From: an uncultured Metabacillus sp.
GTDB lineage: Bacteria > Bacillota > Bacilli > Bacillales > Bacillaceae
NCBI RefSeq assembly: GCF_947503125.1
Contig: NZ_CANNCR010000007.1
Location: 1 to 64,000 of the forward strand
DNA length: 64,000 bases
Direction of reading: 5' to 3'
Within the stretch, counting starts at the first letter, position 1. The number at the start of each line of letters is the position of its first letter. Under the pieces are notes generated by a model, which ran no database searches, was not told the origin of the DNA, and was given only the letters and a program-made list of their open reading frames with translations. Position numbers and translations under genes: made by a program. Shown here in pieces: positions 50,265-63,447 of the stretch.

Positions 50265-51554
50265 TTATGCAACAACTTTGCTATTTTCCACAAGAAAATC
50301 GATCGCTTTACGAACTTTTAAGTCTTCTTTTAGACCTTCAGCTGATCCGCCTAATGCTTGTTTAATGCTTTCAACAGGCATGTTGTACATTTCAGCCATT
50401 TTTGTTAGTTCTGCTTCAACATCTTCATCAGAAACTTGAATATTTTCAGCTTTAGCAATTGCTTCAAGTGTTAAGTTGTATTTTACGCGCTTCTCTGCAT
50501 CTTCACTCATTTGAGCTTTTAATGCTTCTTCATCTTGACCTGAGAATTGGAAGTAAAGATCAAGATTCATACCTTGCATTTGAAGACGTTGCTCAAATTC
50601 CTGCATCATGCGGGAAATTTCATTTTCAATTAAAGCATTAGGAATGTCAACTTCCACACCTTCTGCTGCTTTCTCAATTAATGTGTCACGTAATTTATTT
50701 TCTGATTCAGTCTTTTTTGCTTCTTCAAGACGAGTTCTTGTTTGAGCTTTTAGCTCTTCAAGTGTTTCAACTTCATCGTTAACATCTTTAGCAAATTCAT
50801 CATCTAAAGCTGGAAGCTGTTTTGATTTGATTTCATGAACTTTCACTTTGAAAACAGCTGGTTTACCGGCAAGGTTTTCTGCGTGATACTCTTCTGGGAA
50901 TGTCACTTCAACATCCTTTTCAGCTCCTGCTTCTAAACCGATAAGCTGATCTTCAAAGCCTGGGATGAAAGAACCTGAACCAATTTCTAATGAATAGTTT
51001 TCAGCAGCTCCGCCTTCAAAAGCTTCTCCATCAACATAGCCATCGAAGTCGATAACAGCAGTATCGCCGTTTTCAATAGCACCTTCTTCTTTTACAACAA
51101 GCTCAGCATGGCGTTCTTGAAGTTGTTTTAGTTCATTTTCAACATCTTCATCTGTAACAGTATCGTCTAATTTTTCAACTTCTAGACCTTTATATTCACC
51201 TAATTTTACTTCAGGCTTAACAGTAACTTTTGCAGTGAAGATTAAGCTCTTACCTTTTTCAATTTGTTCAACATCAATTTCAGGACGATCAACTGGCTCA
51301 ATTCCAGCTTCGTCAACTGCATTTGGATATGCTGTAGGAAGAATGATATCTAATGCATCTTGATATAGAGATTCAACGCCAAAGCGCTGCTCGAACATTC
51401 CGCGTGGAACCTTCCCTTTACGGAAACCAGGAATAGAAACCTGTTTAACCACCTTTTTAAATGCTTCATCAAGTGCTTTAGTGAATTCCTCAGCTGGAAC
51501 TTCAACCGTTAGAACGCCATCGTTCCCCTCTAATTTTTCCCATTTTACTGACAT
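50265..51554 (-). CDS. tig: trigger factor
   Basis: Ribosome-bound chaperone and peptidyl-prolyl isomerase. The 429-residue product has the ribosome-binding signature GFRKGKVPR, an FKBP-type PPIase domain (about 160-245, with [19 protein letters not shown] and [13 protein letters not shown]) and the C-terminal helical arms. The ATG has GGAGGG upstream. Upstream of clpX as usual in Firmicutes. Confidence 0.97.
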   Translation of the reverse strand: MSVKWEKLEGNDGVLTVEVPAEEFTKALDEAFKKVVKQVSIPGFRKGKVPRGMFEQRFGVESLYQDALDIILPTAYPNAVDEAGIEPVDRPEIDVEQIEKGKSLIFTAKVTVKPEVKLGEYKGLEVEKLDDTVTDEDVENELKQLQERHAELVVKEEGAIENGDTAVIDFDGYVDGEAFEGGAAENYSLEIGSGSFIPGFEDQLIGLEAGAEKDVEVTFPEEYHAENLAGKPAVFKVKVHEIKSKQLPALDDEFAKDVNDEVETLEELKAQTRTRLEEAKKTESENKLRDTLIEKAAEGVEVDIPNALIENEISRMMQEFEQRLQMQGMNLDLYFQFSGQDEEALKAQMSEDAEKRVKYNLTLEAIAKAENIQVSDEDVEAELTKMAEMYNMPVESIKQALGGSAEGLKEDLKVRKAIDFLVENSKVVA

Positions 51555-51604
51555 ATGTTGTTCCCTCCAAAAATCTATAATGATGTGCGAATAAGTGATA
51601 AGTT

Positions 51605-51651
51605 TATCGATGTGGCTGCTTGTCCAGTTTTAACAATCATCCACATCGATA
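51605..51651. repeat. 11-bp inverted repeat in tig leader
   Basis: TATCGATGTGG and CCACATCGATA are perfect inverted copies separated by 25 nt, about 50-100 nt upstream of the tig start. It could form an mRNA leader hairpin or a protein-binding site. Confidence 0.7.
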
Positions 51652-51812
51652 TACCTGTTTATGTACGGTATTAATAACCGATTGATAACCTTGCTAAAGG
51701 ATTTCGCATTATTGAAACTTCCACTCGTGAGAATCTCCTCATCCCAGGCATTGTTAGTTTCACTTACCTCAGTTCATACTGTCATTAACTCGCTAGACAG
51801 GTTAGAACGGGA

Positions 51813-51852
51813 TAAAAAAGAAGGCTCATTTTGCCAACAATAAAATGACCTT
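51813..51852 (-). terminator. probable ysoA terminator
   Basis: On the minus strand AAGGTCATTTT pairs with AAAATGAGCCTT (one offset) and is followed by CTTTTTT, about 70 nt after the ysoA stop codon. Confidence 0.65.
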
Positions 51853-51920
51853 ACTACGATGATCACTATTTTGCAACCATTTTATTATAACATAGAAAAG
51901 ATTCCTTTCAACATATAGCC

Positions 51921-52925
51921 TCATATTTGCATATAAGAAATTTCTTCTATTTGATAAATTTTTTTACATGCTTCATGTAATGAGGACATTGAAAGGTTAT
52001 ATAAGTCCTTTATCTCTTCAGGATCCAGTGTGATTCCATGCATTTCATACCCGACCATATGCAATGCTGCTGCCCATACATTAGCATCTGTCGGCTTAGG
52101 AAGCAAAGGAAAAAGAACATATAAATGACGAATCCAAAGCTCCTTTACCGCCTCAAAAAGGGTTGGATTTTCATTACCAAGTGTATCATCTAAAATCGTT
52201 AGCACTTTTTTTGTAAACGGCAAATCAGATAGATCATCAAGCTGTGCAGGTATAACGGTTACTGTTTCCCCGAATTTATAAACCGTTACTTCCTTTTCAA
52301 CTTCATTTTCAATCATTAAGTGCAGGATCATTGATTTAATCATAGGATGACTATTCGGATTTTCTAATAGCAACTTAAGCGAAGAAAAATGCTTGCTTAA
52401 ATTTCGATCTCGTAATGATTGGATATAAGCCATTTGCTTATTTGTATTTTCTAAGATGTCTTCAATATATAATGGCTGCTCCTCATCATCCGATTCCATG
52501 ATATCCTCATCATTTTGTGTCATCTTCCGGCTAAATTCTAACAATTTATAAAAATGCTCAGCACTTTCTGCAGGAAGTTGATTCTCCTCTAACACCGCTT
52601 CAATTGTCGTTTGAACCTCTCTGTATTCCCGAAGCTGAATCAAAATCGTTAAATAAATTTGCAAAACTGTAAAGTAGTGGCCGATATCTTCCAGAAGCAT
52701 TTTTTTGCATATTTCCTTTGCCTCTGCAAGCTCACCCAGTTCCATAAAACATATGGCCATCCCTAAGTGAAGCTCAGCCTTATCTTCTTTTAATTTTTTT
52801 GCTTCAGAAAACATATTTAGAGCTTCATGATATTTTTTCTCTTTTAATAAATCCATTCCCTTTTCAATATAACGGTCCTTTAAATTAGGAAAGGGAATAA
52901 CTTTTGAGCGCTTTTTCTTTTCCAT
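51921..52925 (-). CDS. ysoA: TPR-repeat protein, YsoA-like
   Basis: A cytosolic protein of 334 residues with tetratricopeptide repeats at about residues 15-120 (GMDLLKEKKYHEALNMFSEA, then LGMAICFMELGELAEAKEIC) and a helical, uncharacterised C-terminal part. Position between tig and leuD matches B. subtilis ysoA. I start at the ATG 52925 because the frame above it runs into a dispersed hairpin repeat; its ribosome-binding site (GGAG, 12 bases away) is imperfect, and a TTG at 52937 is an alternative. Function unknown; protein-protein interaction is implied by the TPRs only. Confidence 0.78.
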   Translation of the reverse strand: MEKKKRSKVIPFPNLKDRYIEKGMDLLKEKKYHEALNMFSEAKKLKEDKAELHLGMAICFMELGELAEAKEICKKMLLEDIGHYFTVLQIYLTILIQLREYREVQTTIEAVLEENQLPAESAEHFYKLLEFSRKMTQNDEDIMESDDEEQPLYIEDILENTNKQMAYIQSLRDRNLSKHFSSLKLLLENPNSHPMIKSMILHLMIENEVEKEVTVYKFGETVTVIPAQLDDLSDLPFTKKVLTILDDTLGNENPTLFEAVKELWIRHLYVLFPLLPKPTDANVWAAALHMVGYEMHGITLDPEEIKDLYNLSMSSLHEACKKIYQIEEISYMQI

Positions 52926-53018
52926 TATGTTGGTCAACTCCAGCAACCTTTCTTTGTTTTCAAGTTTATCAATCCAACTCTTGGAAAACAAGCAGTTCCT
53001 TTCTAAGTAGTAAAAAAA

Positions 53019-53132
53019 GCGCAAGGCGCCTGCCTATCGGCGACAAGCATAAGGCGAACAGGAATAGAAGGTGTTCTTTACCTTCAATTCCTGTTTGACT
53101 TATGACCTCGAGCCGATGGCGCCTGGAGCTAG
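53019..53132. repeat. dispersed hairpin repeat, copy 2
   Basis: Begins AAGCGCAAGGCGCC and ends GGCGCCTGGAGCTAG. Nested pairs are GGCGCC/GGCGCC, ATCGGC/GCCGAT, GCATAAG/CTTATGA, ACAGGAAT/ATTCCTGT and AGGT/ACCT, giving one hairpin over about 100 nt. It shares ends and layout with the copy at 48421-48520. Confidence 0.8.
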
Positions 53133-53178
53133 ATTCAGAAACGCAGCTATGTTAAGAAAATATATAAATTCTGATAGT

Positions 53179-53213
53179 AAAAAAAAGAGCTGCATTATAA
53201 AAATGTAGCTCTT
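53179..53213 (-). terminator. leuD terminator (end of ilv-leu operon)
   Basis: GAGCTGCATT and AATGTAGCTC form a stem with one mismatch, running into TTTTTTTT on the minus strand. It overlaps the leuD stop codon. Confidence 0.9.
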
Positions 53214-53791
53214 CTTTCTACTTCAAATTTCTGGATTTTCTCATCATAATTTAAGGTTAAGTCTATTTCGTCTTTCCCATGCAGAAGCATATCCTTCCAA
53301 TAAGGGTCTACGGCAAATGTCTCCGATAAATTATCATTGTCAGTAAGCTTTTGTTCTTCTAGATTGACTTTCAGCTCATATCCTTCAGCATTTGCTTTTT
53401 GGCGTATTACATCTAAAACAGCTTGATCTAAAGTGATTGGCAGTAAACCATTTTTCAAACAGTTTTGATGAAAAATATCTGCGTATGATGGTGCTAAAAT
53501 GACTTTAAATCCATAATCGGAAAGCGCCCATGGAGCATGCTCGCGAGAAGAACCGCAACCAAAGTTCTCACCTGCCAATAAAATGGTAGCTCCCTTGCTT
53601 TTCTCTTGATTTAATTCAAATTCAGGGTTTTCAGAACCATCAGGAAGATATCTCCAATCGAAAAAGGCGAAGCGGCCGTAGCCTGTTTTTTCGATTCTTT
53701 TGAGGAATTGTTTTGGAATAATTTGGTCTGTATCAACATTGGCTCTATTTAAAACAGCTACTTTTCCTTCATGTGTTGTAAAAGGTTTCAT
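53195..53791 (-). CDS. leuD: 3-isopropylmalate dehydratase small subunit
   Basis: Swivelling domain of isopropylmalate isomerase, partner of LeuC. The 198-residue product has the family signature [19 protein letters not shown] and the N-terminal [16 protein letters not shown]. It is last in the ilv-leu operon, 13 nt after leuC. Confidence 0.97.
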   Translation of the reverse strand: MKPFTTHEGKVAVLNRANVDTDQIIPKQFLKRIEKTGYGRFAFFDWRYLPDGSENPEFELNQEKSKGATILLAGENFGCGSSREHAPWALSDYGFKVILAPSYADIFHQNCLKNGLLPITLDQAVLDVIRQKANAEGYELKVNLEEQKLTDNDNLSETFAVDPYWKDMLLHGKDEIDLTLNYDEKIQKFEVERRATFL

Positions 53792-53804
53792 TTTGCCCCT
53801 CCTA

Positions 53805-55229
53805 TTAAGCGTGAATTTTCTCCTGAATATGGCGTATATCTACAAATCTGCCATGAATCGCTGCTGCCGCTGCCATGGCCGGGCTAACTAAATGTGTTCT
53901 TGCTCCTTTTCCTTGTCTTCCTTCGAAGTTACGATTAGAGGTTGAAGCACAGCGTTCACCTTCAGGAACGACGTCGTTGTTCATGCTTAAGCACATGCTG
54001 CACCCAGATTCTCTCCATTCAAAGCCTGCTTCTTTAAAAATCTCATCCAAGCCTTCTTCTTCAGCAACTTTTTTAACAGTTTGAGATCCCGGTACAACAA
54101 TTGCTCGTACAGTAGGAGCAACCTTTTGTCCTTGTAAACTTTTAATAACTTCTGCAGCCTGTCTCAAGTCTGTTAAACGTGAATTCGTACATGATCCGAT
54201 AAAGACATGGTCAATTGTAATATCTTCAATTTTCATATTTGGCTGTAAGCCCATATAGTCAAATGCACGCTTTGCTTCATCGATTTCTTCCTCATTATTG
54301 AAGCTATTTAAATCAGGTGTTTTTTCATCTACACCTACAGCCATACCTGGGTTTGTTCCCCATGTTACCATTGGTGCAATGTCCTCACCTTGTAATGTGA
54401 TGACTTTGTCATACTCAGCACCTTCGTCAGATTTTAACGTTTTCCAATATTCAACAGCTTTTTCGAACTCTTCACCTTTAGGTGCATATTTTCTACCTTT
54501 AATATAAGAGAATGTTGTTTCATCAGGTGCAATAAGCCCTGCTCTTGCTCCAGCTTCAATTGACATATTACAGATGGTCATACGCTCATCCATTGATAAG
54601 CTTTCAATAACTTCACCTGTATATTCAATAATATAACCAGTACCAAAACGAACGCCATACTTTCCAATGACAGCTAAAATAACATCCTTTGCTGTTACTC
54701 CTTTTTGAAGCTTACCTGGAATATGGATATTTAACGTTTTAGGACGTTGTCTCCAAATCGTTTGTGTTGCGAGAACGTGCTCTACCTCACTTGTCCCAAT
54801 TCCAAAGGCAATTGCTCCGAATGCTCCATGTGTTGATGTATGGCTATCTCCACAAACGATTGTTTTTCCTGGTAAGGTCAACCCTAATTCAGGACCAATA
54901 ACATGGACAATACCTTGATCCTCACTCTCAAGGTCAGCTAAACGAATGCCAAATTCCTTACAGTTTCGTTCTAGAGCACTAATCTGATTTTTTGCTACCT
55001 CATCGTTAATGACAAATCGATTTACCGTTGGAACGTTATGATCCATCGTCGCAAACGTTCTGTCCGGTCTTCTTACTTTACGTTTTTTTTCGCGTAAGCC
55101 TTCAAAAGCCTGCGGTGATGTAACTTCATGGATTAAATGTAAATCGATATATAATAAGTCCGGTTTCCCCTGCTCTTGTTGGACTATATGCTCATCATAT
55201 ATCTTTTCAATTATCGTTCTTGGCTTCAT
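53805..55229 (-). CDS. leuC: 3-isopropylmalate dehydratase large subunit
   Basis: Aconitase-type [4Fe-4S] enzyme that isomerises 2-isopropylmalate with LeuD. Cluster cysteines are in IGSCTNSR and [11 protein letters not shown]. The start motif [17 protein letters not shown] is intact. From the ATG at 55229 it has 474 residues; AGGAGG lies eight bases upstream, better spaced than for the ATG two codons earlier. A 160-bp spacer with a hairpin separates it from leuB. Confidence 0.97.
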   Translation of the reverse strand: MKPRTIIEKIYDEHIVQQEQGKPDLLYIDLHLIHEVTSPQAFEGLREKKRKVRRPDRTFATMDHNVPTVNRFVINDEVAKNQISALERNCKEFGIRLADLESEDQGIVHVIGPELGLTLPGKTIVCGDSHTSTHGAFGAIAFGIGTSEVEHVLATQTIWRQRPKTLNIHIPGKLQKGVTAKDVILAVIGKYGVRFGTGYIIEYTGEVIESLSMDERMTICNMSIEAGARAGLIAPDETTFSYIKGRKYAPKGEEFEKAVEYWKTLKSDEGAEYDKVITLQGEDIAPMVTWGTNPGMAVGVDEKTPDLNSFNNEEEIDEAKRAFDYMGLQPNMKIEDITIDHVFIGSCTNSRLTDLRQAAEVIKSLQGQKVAPTVRAIVVPGSQTVKKVAEEEGLDEIFKEAGFEWRESGCSMCLSMNNDVVPEGERCASTSNRNFEGRQGKGARTHLVSPAMAAAAAIHGRFVDIRHIQEKIHA

Positions 55230-55259
55230 AGTCATAACCTCCTTTATAGATGGAAAAAT

Positions 55260-55292
55260 GAGGGGCTGACGAAAGCGAATGTCAGACCCCTC
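55260..55292 (-). terminator. hairpin with U-rich tail between leuB and leuC
   Basis: On the minus strand GAGGGGTCTGAC pairs with GTCAGCCCCTC around a 10-nt loop and runs into ATTTTTCC. This is terminator-like and lies inside the operon, so leuCD may be expressed at a lower level or from its own start. Confidence 0.6.
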
Positions 55293-55391
55293 AAACTCAA
55301 TATAAATAATAAGTCCTAAAAAACTTTGTCATTACATATTAGTCTTATTAAATTCGACTGTCCCCAAAGTGGTCAGTTCCCTTTTTACGGA

Positions 55392-56501
55392 TTAAGAATA
55401 AGCTTCCATAATGTTTAAAATAGCGTGGTCATCTGCAAGGGCATTCTTAATTTCTTCGCCAATTTCCTTAGTAGTTAGAAACTTACCGCCCTCAGCCAGA
55501 TCAGCTGTGCGGTTCCCGGCATTTAATACATTATCAACAGCTTTTTCTATTGCTTTTGCTTCTTCTTCTAAACCGAAAGATTGACGAAGCATCATCGCAG
55601 CTGAAAGAATTGTCGCTACTGGATTTGCAATATTTTTCCCAGCAATATCTGGTGCTGAACCGTGGACAGGCTCATATAAATGCAAGCCTCCTGAAGATAA
55701 ACTTGCTGAGGATAGCATTCCAAGTGAACCAGTGATCATGGATGCTTCATCACTTAAAATGTCACCAAACATATTTTCCGTAACAATCACATCAAATTGT
55801 CTAGGTGAACGGATAATTTGCATTGCTGCATTATCAACCAGCATATGTTCAAGTGTGACGTCTGGATATCTAGCTGCTATCTCTTCTGCCACTTCTCTCC
55901 AAACACGGCTTGATTCTAAAACATTTGCTTTATCAACTGAAGTGACGTGCTTGCGGCGTTTCGATGCTATTTCAAATGCTGAAACTAGGATTCGTTCGAT
56001 TTCATAGCGTTTATAAAGCAATGTATCGACAACCGCATCCTCACCTTCATGAACAATCCGTTCACTTGGTTTCCCGAAATATAATCCGCCTGTTAGCTCT
56101 CGAACGATTACAAAATCTACTCCATTTACATACTCTTTCTTTAAAGGGGAAGAGTCTAGCAAGCTTTCAAATGTTTTAATCGGACGCAGATTTGCATATA
56201 AGTCCAGTTCTTTACGTAAAGCTAATAGTCCGCGCTCAGGTCTTAATTCAACAGGATTTTGATCCCATTTTGGACCGCCGACAGCACCTAAAATGATAGC
56301 GTCAGATTCCTTACAAATACGAATTGTTTCCTCAGGCAGCGGATTGCCTTTTTGATCAATTGCGTTTCCGCCAATAAGTCCATAATTAAATTGAAATTGA
56401 TGATGAAAATGTTCTGCAATAGCTTTTAAGATATCAACTGTGACATCAACTACTTCTTTACCTATTCCATCACCCGGTAATAATGCAATTGTTTTTTTCA
56501 T
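55392..56501 (-). CDS. leuB: 3-isopropylmalate dehydrogenase
   Basis: Oxidises and decarboxylates 3-isopropylmalate with NAD. The 369-residue product has the ALLPGDGIGKEV start, the substrate arginines in RPERGLLALRKEL and VIVRELTGGLYFG, metal aspartates in GDILSDEASMITGS and NAD-binding HGSAPDIAGKNIANP. 24 nt after leuA. Confidence 0.97.
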   Translation of the reverse strand: MKKTIALLPGDGIGKEVVDVTVDILKAIAEHFHHQFQFNYGLIGGNAIDQKGNPLPEETIRICKESDAIILGAVGGPKWDQNPVELRPERGLLALRKELDLYANLRPIKTFESLLDSSPLKKEYVNGVDFVIVRELTGGLYFGKPSERIVHEGEDAVVDTLLYKRYEIERILVSAFEIASKRRKHVTSVDKANVLESSRVWREVAEEIAARYPDVTLEHMLVDNAAMQIIRSPRQFDVIVTENMFGDILSDEASMITGSLGMLSSASLSSGGLHLYEPVHGSAPDIAGKNIANPVATILSAAMMLRQSFGLEEEAKAIEKAVDNVLNAGNRTADLAEGGKFLTTKEIGEEIKNALADDHAILNIMEAYS

Positions 56502-56525
56502 ATTCCCTTCCCCCTTCGAGTGATT

Positions 56526-59154
<2,629 letters not shown>

Positions 59155-59190
59155 TTAAAACCTGTGCTTCAGGCAAGATTTTTACCTTTA

Positions 59191-59706
59191 TTAAACAATG
59201 GAAATAGGAACTTCCTTGGCAGCTCTTTGTGTGCCGCGAGTGAATGCAGTTGTTCCTGTTCTGGCAATTTCTTTAATGCCATATGGCTTTAATAAATCAA
59301 TTAATACTTCGATTTTTGATGGCTCGCCCGTTACTTGTACGACAACACTTTCACGGCTGACATCAATCACCGTTGCCCGGAATGGCTGAATGAGTCCTTG
59401 AATCTCCATTCTTGTAGCAGGTGTTGACATCACCTTTATTAACGCAAGCTCTCTTGCTACAATTGATTGTGAGGTAATATCAACAACTTTAATCACATCA
59501 ATTTGTTTATTTAATTGCTTTGTGATTTGCTCAACTTCTTTTTCTTCTTGAACATTTACAACAAGCGTCATTCGTGAAACACCTTCAGTTTCCGCATGAC
59601 CTACTGTTATGCTTTCAATATTAAAATGTCTTTTCGAAAATAATCCTGTAATTCGATTTAAAACACCTGTTTGATTTAGTACTGTTAATGAAATTATCCT
59701 TTTCAA
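59191..59706 (-). CDS. ilvH: acetolactate synthase small subunit
   Basis: Regulatory subunit giving valine sensitivity to acetolactate synthase. The 171-residue product has an N-terminal ACT domain ([20 protein letters not shown]) and a C-terminal regulatory domain (about 80-160, [17 protein letters not shown]). Start codon overlaps the ilvB stop by 4 nt. An ATG-GTG-like context is not involved; the ATG at 59706 is standard. Confidence 0.96.
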   Translation of the reverse strand: MKRIISLTVLNQTGVLNRITGLFSKRHFNIESITVGHAETEGVSRMTLVVNVQEEKEVEQITKQLNKQIDVIKVVDITSQSIVARELALIKVMSTPATRMEIQGLIQPFRATVIDVSRESVVVQVTGEPSKIEVLIDLLKPYGIKEIARTGTTAFTRGTQRAAKEVPISIV

Positions 59707-61424
59707 AGCTTTACACCTACCATTTCATGCAACCCTTTTCCTGAAGCTACCATTGGATAGACGTTTTCATCTTTGCTTACTCGTATATCTAATAAGACCG
59801 GACCGTCAGAAGTAATGGCTTCCTTCAATTTCTCTTCCCAGCCTTCAGTTCTTTCAATGCGAACGCCTTTAATGCCATAAGCTTCTGATAATTTAACAAA
59901 ATCAGGTTGTGAAACAAATTTTGATTCTGAATAGCGTTCTTCATAGAATAATTGCTGCCATTGTCTTACCATTCCTAAAGCAACATTGTTTAAAATGACA
60001 ACTTTAATTGGTAAGTTCAATTCATGGATAACTGATAATTCTTGAAGCGTCATTTGGAAGCCGCCATCACCTAAAACAGCAATAACTGTAGAATCTCTAT
60101 CAGCTAATTGCGCGCCGATTGCAGCTGGCAAGCCGAAGCCCATTGTGCCAAGTCCGCCAGATGTTACCCATTTATTTGGATTTTTAAAATTATAATATTG
60201 TGCCGCCCACATTTGATGCTGACCTACATCGGTTGTTACGATCGCTTCTCCATTCGTCCATTCATGGATTAGCTCTAGAACCTTTTGTGGTTTTAACTCA
60301 GTGTCTTCCTCATTATAAACAAGAGGATATTCTTGCTTATTTTTAGCAAGCTGGTCATTCCATTCCTTTTGATCACCTTGTTTGCCTTCTTGTTTAATTA
60401 GCTGTTCTAATACTAGCTTTGCATCACCAACGATCGGAATTTGTGTTGGAACATTTTTTCCAATCTCAGCTGGATCAATATCAATATGTGCTACTGTAGC
60501 TTTTTTAGCGAAATGCTCTAAGTTGCCTGTAACCCGGTCGTCAAATCTTGCCCCAACGCTGATTAATAAATCACAGTCATAAAGTGCCATGTTTGCGGTA
60601 TATGTGCCATGCATTCCAGCCATTCCTAGGAATAGAGGATGATCAGCCGGAAAACCGCCTAAGCCTAGCAGCGTGTTCGCAACAGGTATTTGTTGTTGTT
60701 CAGCATATTCTGTCAATTCTTTTGAAGCATTTGCATGTAAAACACCTGCGCCTGCAAGAATCACTGGTTTTTTAGCGCGGCTTACTGCTTCAACTAATTT
60801 TCGAATCTGCAAATAATTCGGTTCACAAGTTGGTTGATAACCTGGCAAGTTGACAGGCATATCATAGCTGAAATCCCCTTCAACAGTCGCAATGTCTTTA
60901 GGAATGTCAATTAAAACAGGACCTGGTCTGCCAGTTGTTGCAATATGAAATGCTTCTTTAATAATTCTTGGAAGCTCGCTTACTTCACGAACTTGATAAT
61001 TATGCTTTGTAATAGGAGTTGTAATTCCTAATATATCAGCTTCCTGGAAAGCATCTGATCCGATAACACTAGAAGCAACCTGCCCTGTAAAGACTACTAA
61101 TGGTAATGAGTCAATCATCGCATCTGTCAAACCTGTAACTAAGTTCGTTGCACCTGGGCCTGATGTTGCAATGACAACACCTGGTTTTCCAGAGACACGA
61201 GCGTAACCTTCCGCTGCATGTATACCGCCTTGTTCATGTCGAGTTAATACATGGAACATACCAGAATTATATAGACTATCATAAATTGGTAAGACTGCTC
61301 CGCCAGGATATCCGAAAATTACTTCTACTTTTTCCTGCTTAAGTGCTTCAATTAGCATTAAAGACCCCGACATTGTATTTGTACATTTGGCAGTTGAGCT
61401 GTTCAACTGTACATTTGTACTCAT
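59703..61424 (-). CDS. ilvB: acetolactate synthase large subunit
   Basis: Thiamine pyrophosphate enzyme that makes acetolactate and acetohydroxybutyrate. The 573-residue product has the TPP glutamate region [15 protein letters not shown], the FAD-related middle domain and the TPP motif [13 protein letters not shown] followed by VILNN. It is first in ilvBHC-leuABCD. The ATG has GGGAGG eight bases upstream. A leucine T-box precedes it, and CodY control is likely by family knowledge. Confidence 0.97.
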   Translation of the reverse strand: MSTNVQLNSSTAKCTNTMSGSLMLIEALKQEKVEVIFGYPGGAVLPIYDSLYNSGMFHVLTRHEQGGIHAAEGYARVSGKPGVVIATSGPGATNLVTGLTDAMIDSLPLVVFTGQVASSVIGSDAFQEADILGITTPITKHNYQVREVSELPRIIKEAFHIATTGRPGPVLIDIPKDIATVEGDFSYDMPVNLPGYQPTCEPNYLQIRKLVEAVSRAKKPVILAGAGVLHANASKELTEYAEQQQIPVANTLLGLGGFPADHPLFLGMAGMHGTYTANMALYDCDLLISVGARFDDRVTGNLEHFAKKATVAHIDIDPAEIGKNVPTQIPIVGDAKLVLEQLIKQEGKQGDQKEWNDQLAKNKQEYPLVYNEEDTELKPQKVLELIHEWTNGEAIVTTDVGQHQMWAAQYYNFKNPNKWVTSGGLGTMGFGLPAAIGAQLADRDSTVIAVLGDGGFQMTLQELSVIHELNLPIKVVILNNVALGMVRQWQQLFYEERYSESKFVSQPDFVKLSEAYGIKGVRIERTEGWEEKLKEAITSDGPVLLDIRVSKDENVYPMVASGKGLHEMVGVKL

Positions 61425-61439
61425 TTTCTTTCCTCCCTT

Positions 61440-61800
61440 AGCAGGCTACTTTTAGCCCTTTGTTTTAGTTTTTCTGTTCTTGCTTGACTAAAAACAGCAT
61501 ATAAAAAACCTTCCCACCCCTCATAAGACTCCACAACAATTTGTGTGCCAAAGGGGCAAAAAGGTTAATAAACTTTTCGCGGTACCACCCTTCTTCATGG
61601 CCAAAAATGACCACCTTACGAACAGATCCACTGTTCACTTTGATAACGAGTACCGAAGAATGGGACTCGGTTAATCTTACTGTTGTTTCAGATTAACACT
61701 CAGAGGCGAGTTCATCATTTGGGAGTATCACCGGCTTCCAGCTACCCCGGTTCTCTGTAGATTCTTTACCAAAGACTACTTATCCTCTTCACCGTTTTCC
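61440..61800 (-). promoter_or_regulatory. T-box riboswitch of the ilv-leu operon (Leu, CUC specifier)
   Basis: On the minus strand the leader has stem I with AGTA (AAGAGGATAAGTAG), an apical CAGAGAACCGG region and the 3' side GAACTCGCCTCT. Basal pairing GAGG/CCTC puts CUC, a leucine codon, in the specifier loop at 61708-61710. The T-box core GGGTGGTACCGCG is at 61578-61591. The terminator hairpin follows at 61502-61566. Low charged tRNA-Leu should raise expression of the whole operon. Confidence 0.92.
61502..61566 (-). terminator. T-box terminator hairpin of ilv-leu leader
   Basis: AACCTT and CCCC on one side pair with GGGG and AAGGTT on the other around an inner stem; the minus strand runs into TTTTTTAT. 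It is the termination branch of the ilv-leu T-box. Confidence 0.8.
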
Positions 61801-62361
61801 TATATGCAGTTTATTAGCCAGTTTGAAGGCGATAATCCTTCAAGTGCTTATAATATCCAAGGGTGAAAGATCACCCAGTTCTCATAATTTGTTTTATTTT
61901 TTAATATATCCCTTCTAGCGAGAGAAAATCCACTAAAAGAGAAATCTCAAAAAGTTAGCATCAGAACATCTGAATGAAAGGAGAAATTCTCATTTTATTT
62001 AAGAATTTTCTACACTTTTTTAAATGTTCGTGTAACTTTATTTGAACTTATATTACGCTCTAGAAAAGCAAGTGTCAACAGTGTTTTATGAATTATTTGA
62101 TAATTTAGATTTATCGGATTAGTTGTATCCGCTTTCATTGTTGATATGCTTGGAATGGCTTTTTTAAAAAAATTTTGAAGAATTTTTAAAATCCGCAACT
62201 GCGGAAATCGTAGGATAGAAGAATAATGTTAAGCAGGAGAGCTTGACAAGTAAAAAAGTGATCTTTGATAAAAATGATGTTACATGAAATTCGAAAGAAA
62301 ATACACAAGTTTGTAAGGTTATATCCCACTATTTTTTAGATAAGACGTTAGCTTTTCAAAT
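61801..62361. other. region between ilv-leu T-box and tRNA-Arg terminator
   Basis: About 560 bp that should hold the ilvB promoter. Visible dyads are TTGAAGG/CCTTCAA (61827-61847), GGGTGA/TCACCC (61861-61876) and TCCGCA/TGCGGA (62192-62205). The stretch AATTTTCTACACTTT near 62004 has a weak CodY-box look. A 62-codon minus-strand frame at 62010-62198 has no ribosome-binding site and is not called. I could not place the promoter confidently. Confidence 0.5.
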
Positions 62362-62393
62362 AAAAAAACCCTTCATAATATGATGAAAGGGTT
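62362..62393 (-). terminator. tRNA-Arg terminator
   Basis: AAACCCTT(T)CAT and ATGAAGGGTTT pair around a 6-nt loop and the minus strand runs into TTTTTTT, about 20 nt after the tRNA 3' end. Confidence 0.88.
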
Positions 62394-62410
62394 TGATATG
62401 TATTGTTTGA

Positions 62411-62790
<380 letters not shown>

Positions 62791-62838
62791 TTTTAAGGAT
62801 ACAGATTTCAATTTCAAATATCACTAGCGACATTTTTC

Positions 62839-62867
62839 ATTATATTGATATTTAATTTAAAAGTCAA
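62839..62867 (-). promoter_or_regulatory. sigma-A promoter of the tRNA-Arg repeat transcript
   Basis: TTGACT (62862-62867) and TATAAT (62839-62844) on the minus strand with a 17-bp spacer. It is the best sigma-A match in this region. It lies about 45 nt upstream of the outermost partial tRNA copy and so should transcribe both repeats and the real tRNA. Confidence 0.8.
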
Positions 62868-62890
62868 TATTATTATTGAATTTTTTAAAG

Positions 62891-62912
62891 GAGAGGGAGA
62901 TCTCTCCCTCTC
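62891..62912 (-). terminator. ysnB/rdgB terminator
   Basis: GAGAGGGAGA and TCTCCCTCTC are inverted copies with almost no spacer. The minus strand continues CTTTAAAAAA, so the tail is weak. It separates ysnB from the tRNA promoter. Confidence 0.65.
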
Positions 62913-62918
62913 AAATAT

Positions 62919-63431
62919 TTAATTTAGGGTTACTTGCTGAGAAAGTTCCTCAACTTTCTGTCCATTCACTTCATAAAACGTAACTTTTGCGGTGTTTTTT
63001 TCAATAGTAAGTATAGCATATGTCTTTTGTCTTCGCATCGCAGGAAGTCTGATGCTTCCGGGATTTATAAATAATATGCCATCGATCATCTCAGCACCGG
63101 CGATATGTGAATGTCCAAAACATGCAATATTCGCCTTTTTCTCTAATGCACGGTATTTTAAATTCATTAATGTAGCTTTTACATTATATAGGTGGCCATG
63201 TGTCATATACAAGATGAAACCATTTACATCTACTATGATCTCATTCGGCAATTCTGAGCCAAAATCACAATTCCCTTTAACACCTTTAAAAGAACTTAAT
63301 TCTTTACTGTCTGCCGGGAGCTCAGAATCTCCACAATGCAGCATAAAGTCCACTTCTGTTTTATGGCGGTTTTTTATGTCCTCGATTTCTGCTGTTAAGC
63401 CATGGCTATCACTCATTATTAAAACATTCAT
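62919..63431 (-). CDS. ysnB: YsnB, MJ0936-type metallophosphodiesterase
   Basis: Calcineurin-like phosphoesterase of 170 residues. All metal-binding motifs are present in order: MSDSHG, CGDSELP, GNCD, THGHLYN and GHSHIAG. The physiological substrate is unknown. I start at the ATG 63431 (MNVLIMSDSHG); a longer form from 63446 overlaps the space right after the rdgB stop and is possible. It lies 1-17 nt downstream of rdgB, so the two are co-transcribed. Confidence 0.9.
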   Translation of the reverse strand: MNVLIMSDSHGLTAEIEDIKNRHKTEVDFMLHCGDSELPADSKELSSFKGVKGNCDFGSELPNEIIVDVNGFILYMTHGHLYNVKATLMNLKYRALEKKANIACFGHSHIAGAEMIDGILFINPGSIRLPAMRRQKTYAILTIEKNTAKVTFYEVNGQKVEELSQQVTLN

Positions 63432-63447
63432 AAATACGCGCCCCATT

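Larger units (their letters stand above)
51555..51920. other. tig-ysoA intergenic region
   Basis: About 365 bp. It contains the tig leader with an 11-bp perfect inverted repeat (51605-51651) and, at the right, the probable ysoA terminator (51813-51852). A 60-codon + strand frame here (51661-51843) has no ribosome-binding site and overlaps the terminator, so I do not call it. Confidence 0.6.

Noticed and set aside
51661-51843. 60-codon + strand frame between tig and ysoA
   Set aside because: No ribosome-binding site and it runs through the ysoA terminator.
62010-62198. 62-codon minus-strand frame upstream of ilvB
   Set aside because: No ribosome-binding site, low-complexity Lys/Thr/Asn translation, and a location in the ilvB regulatory region.
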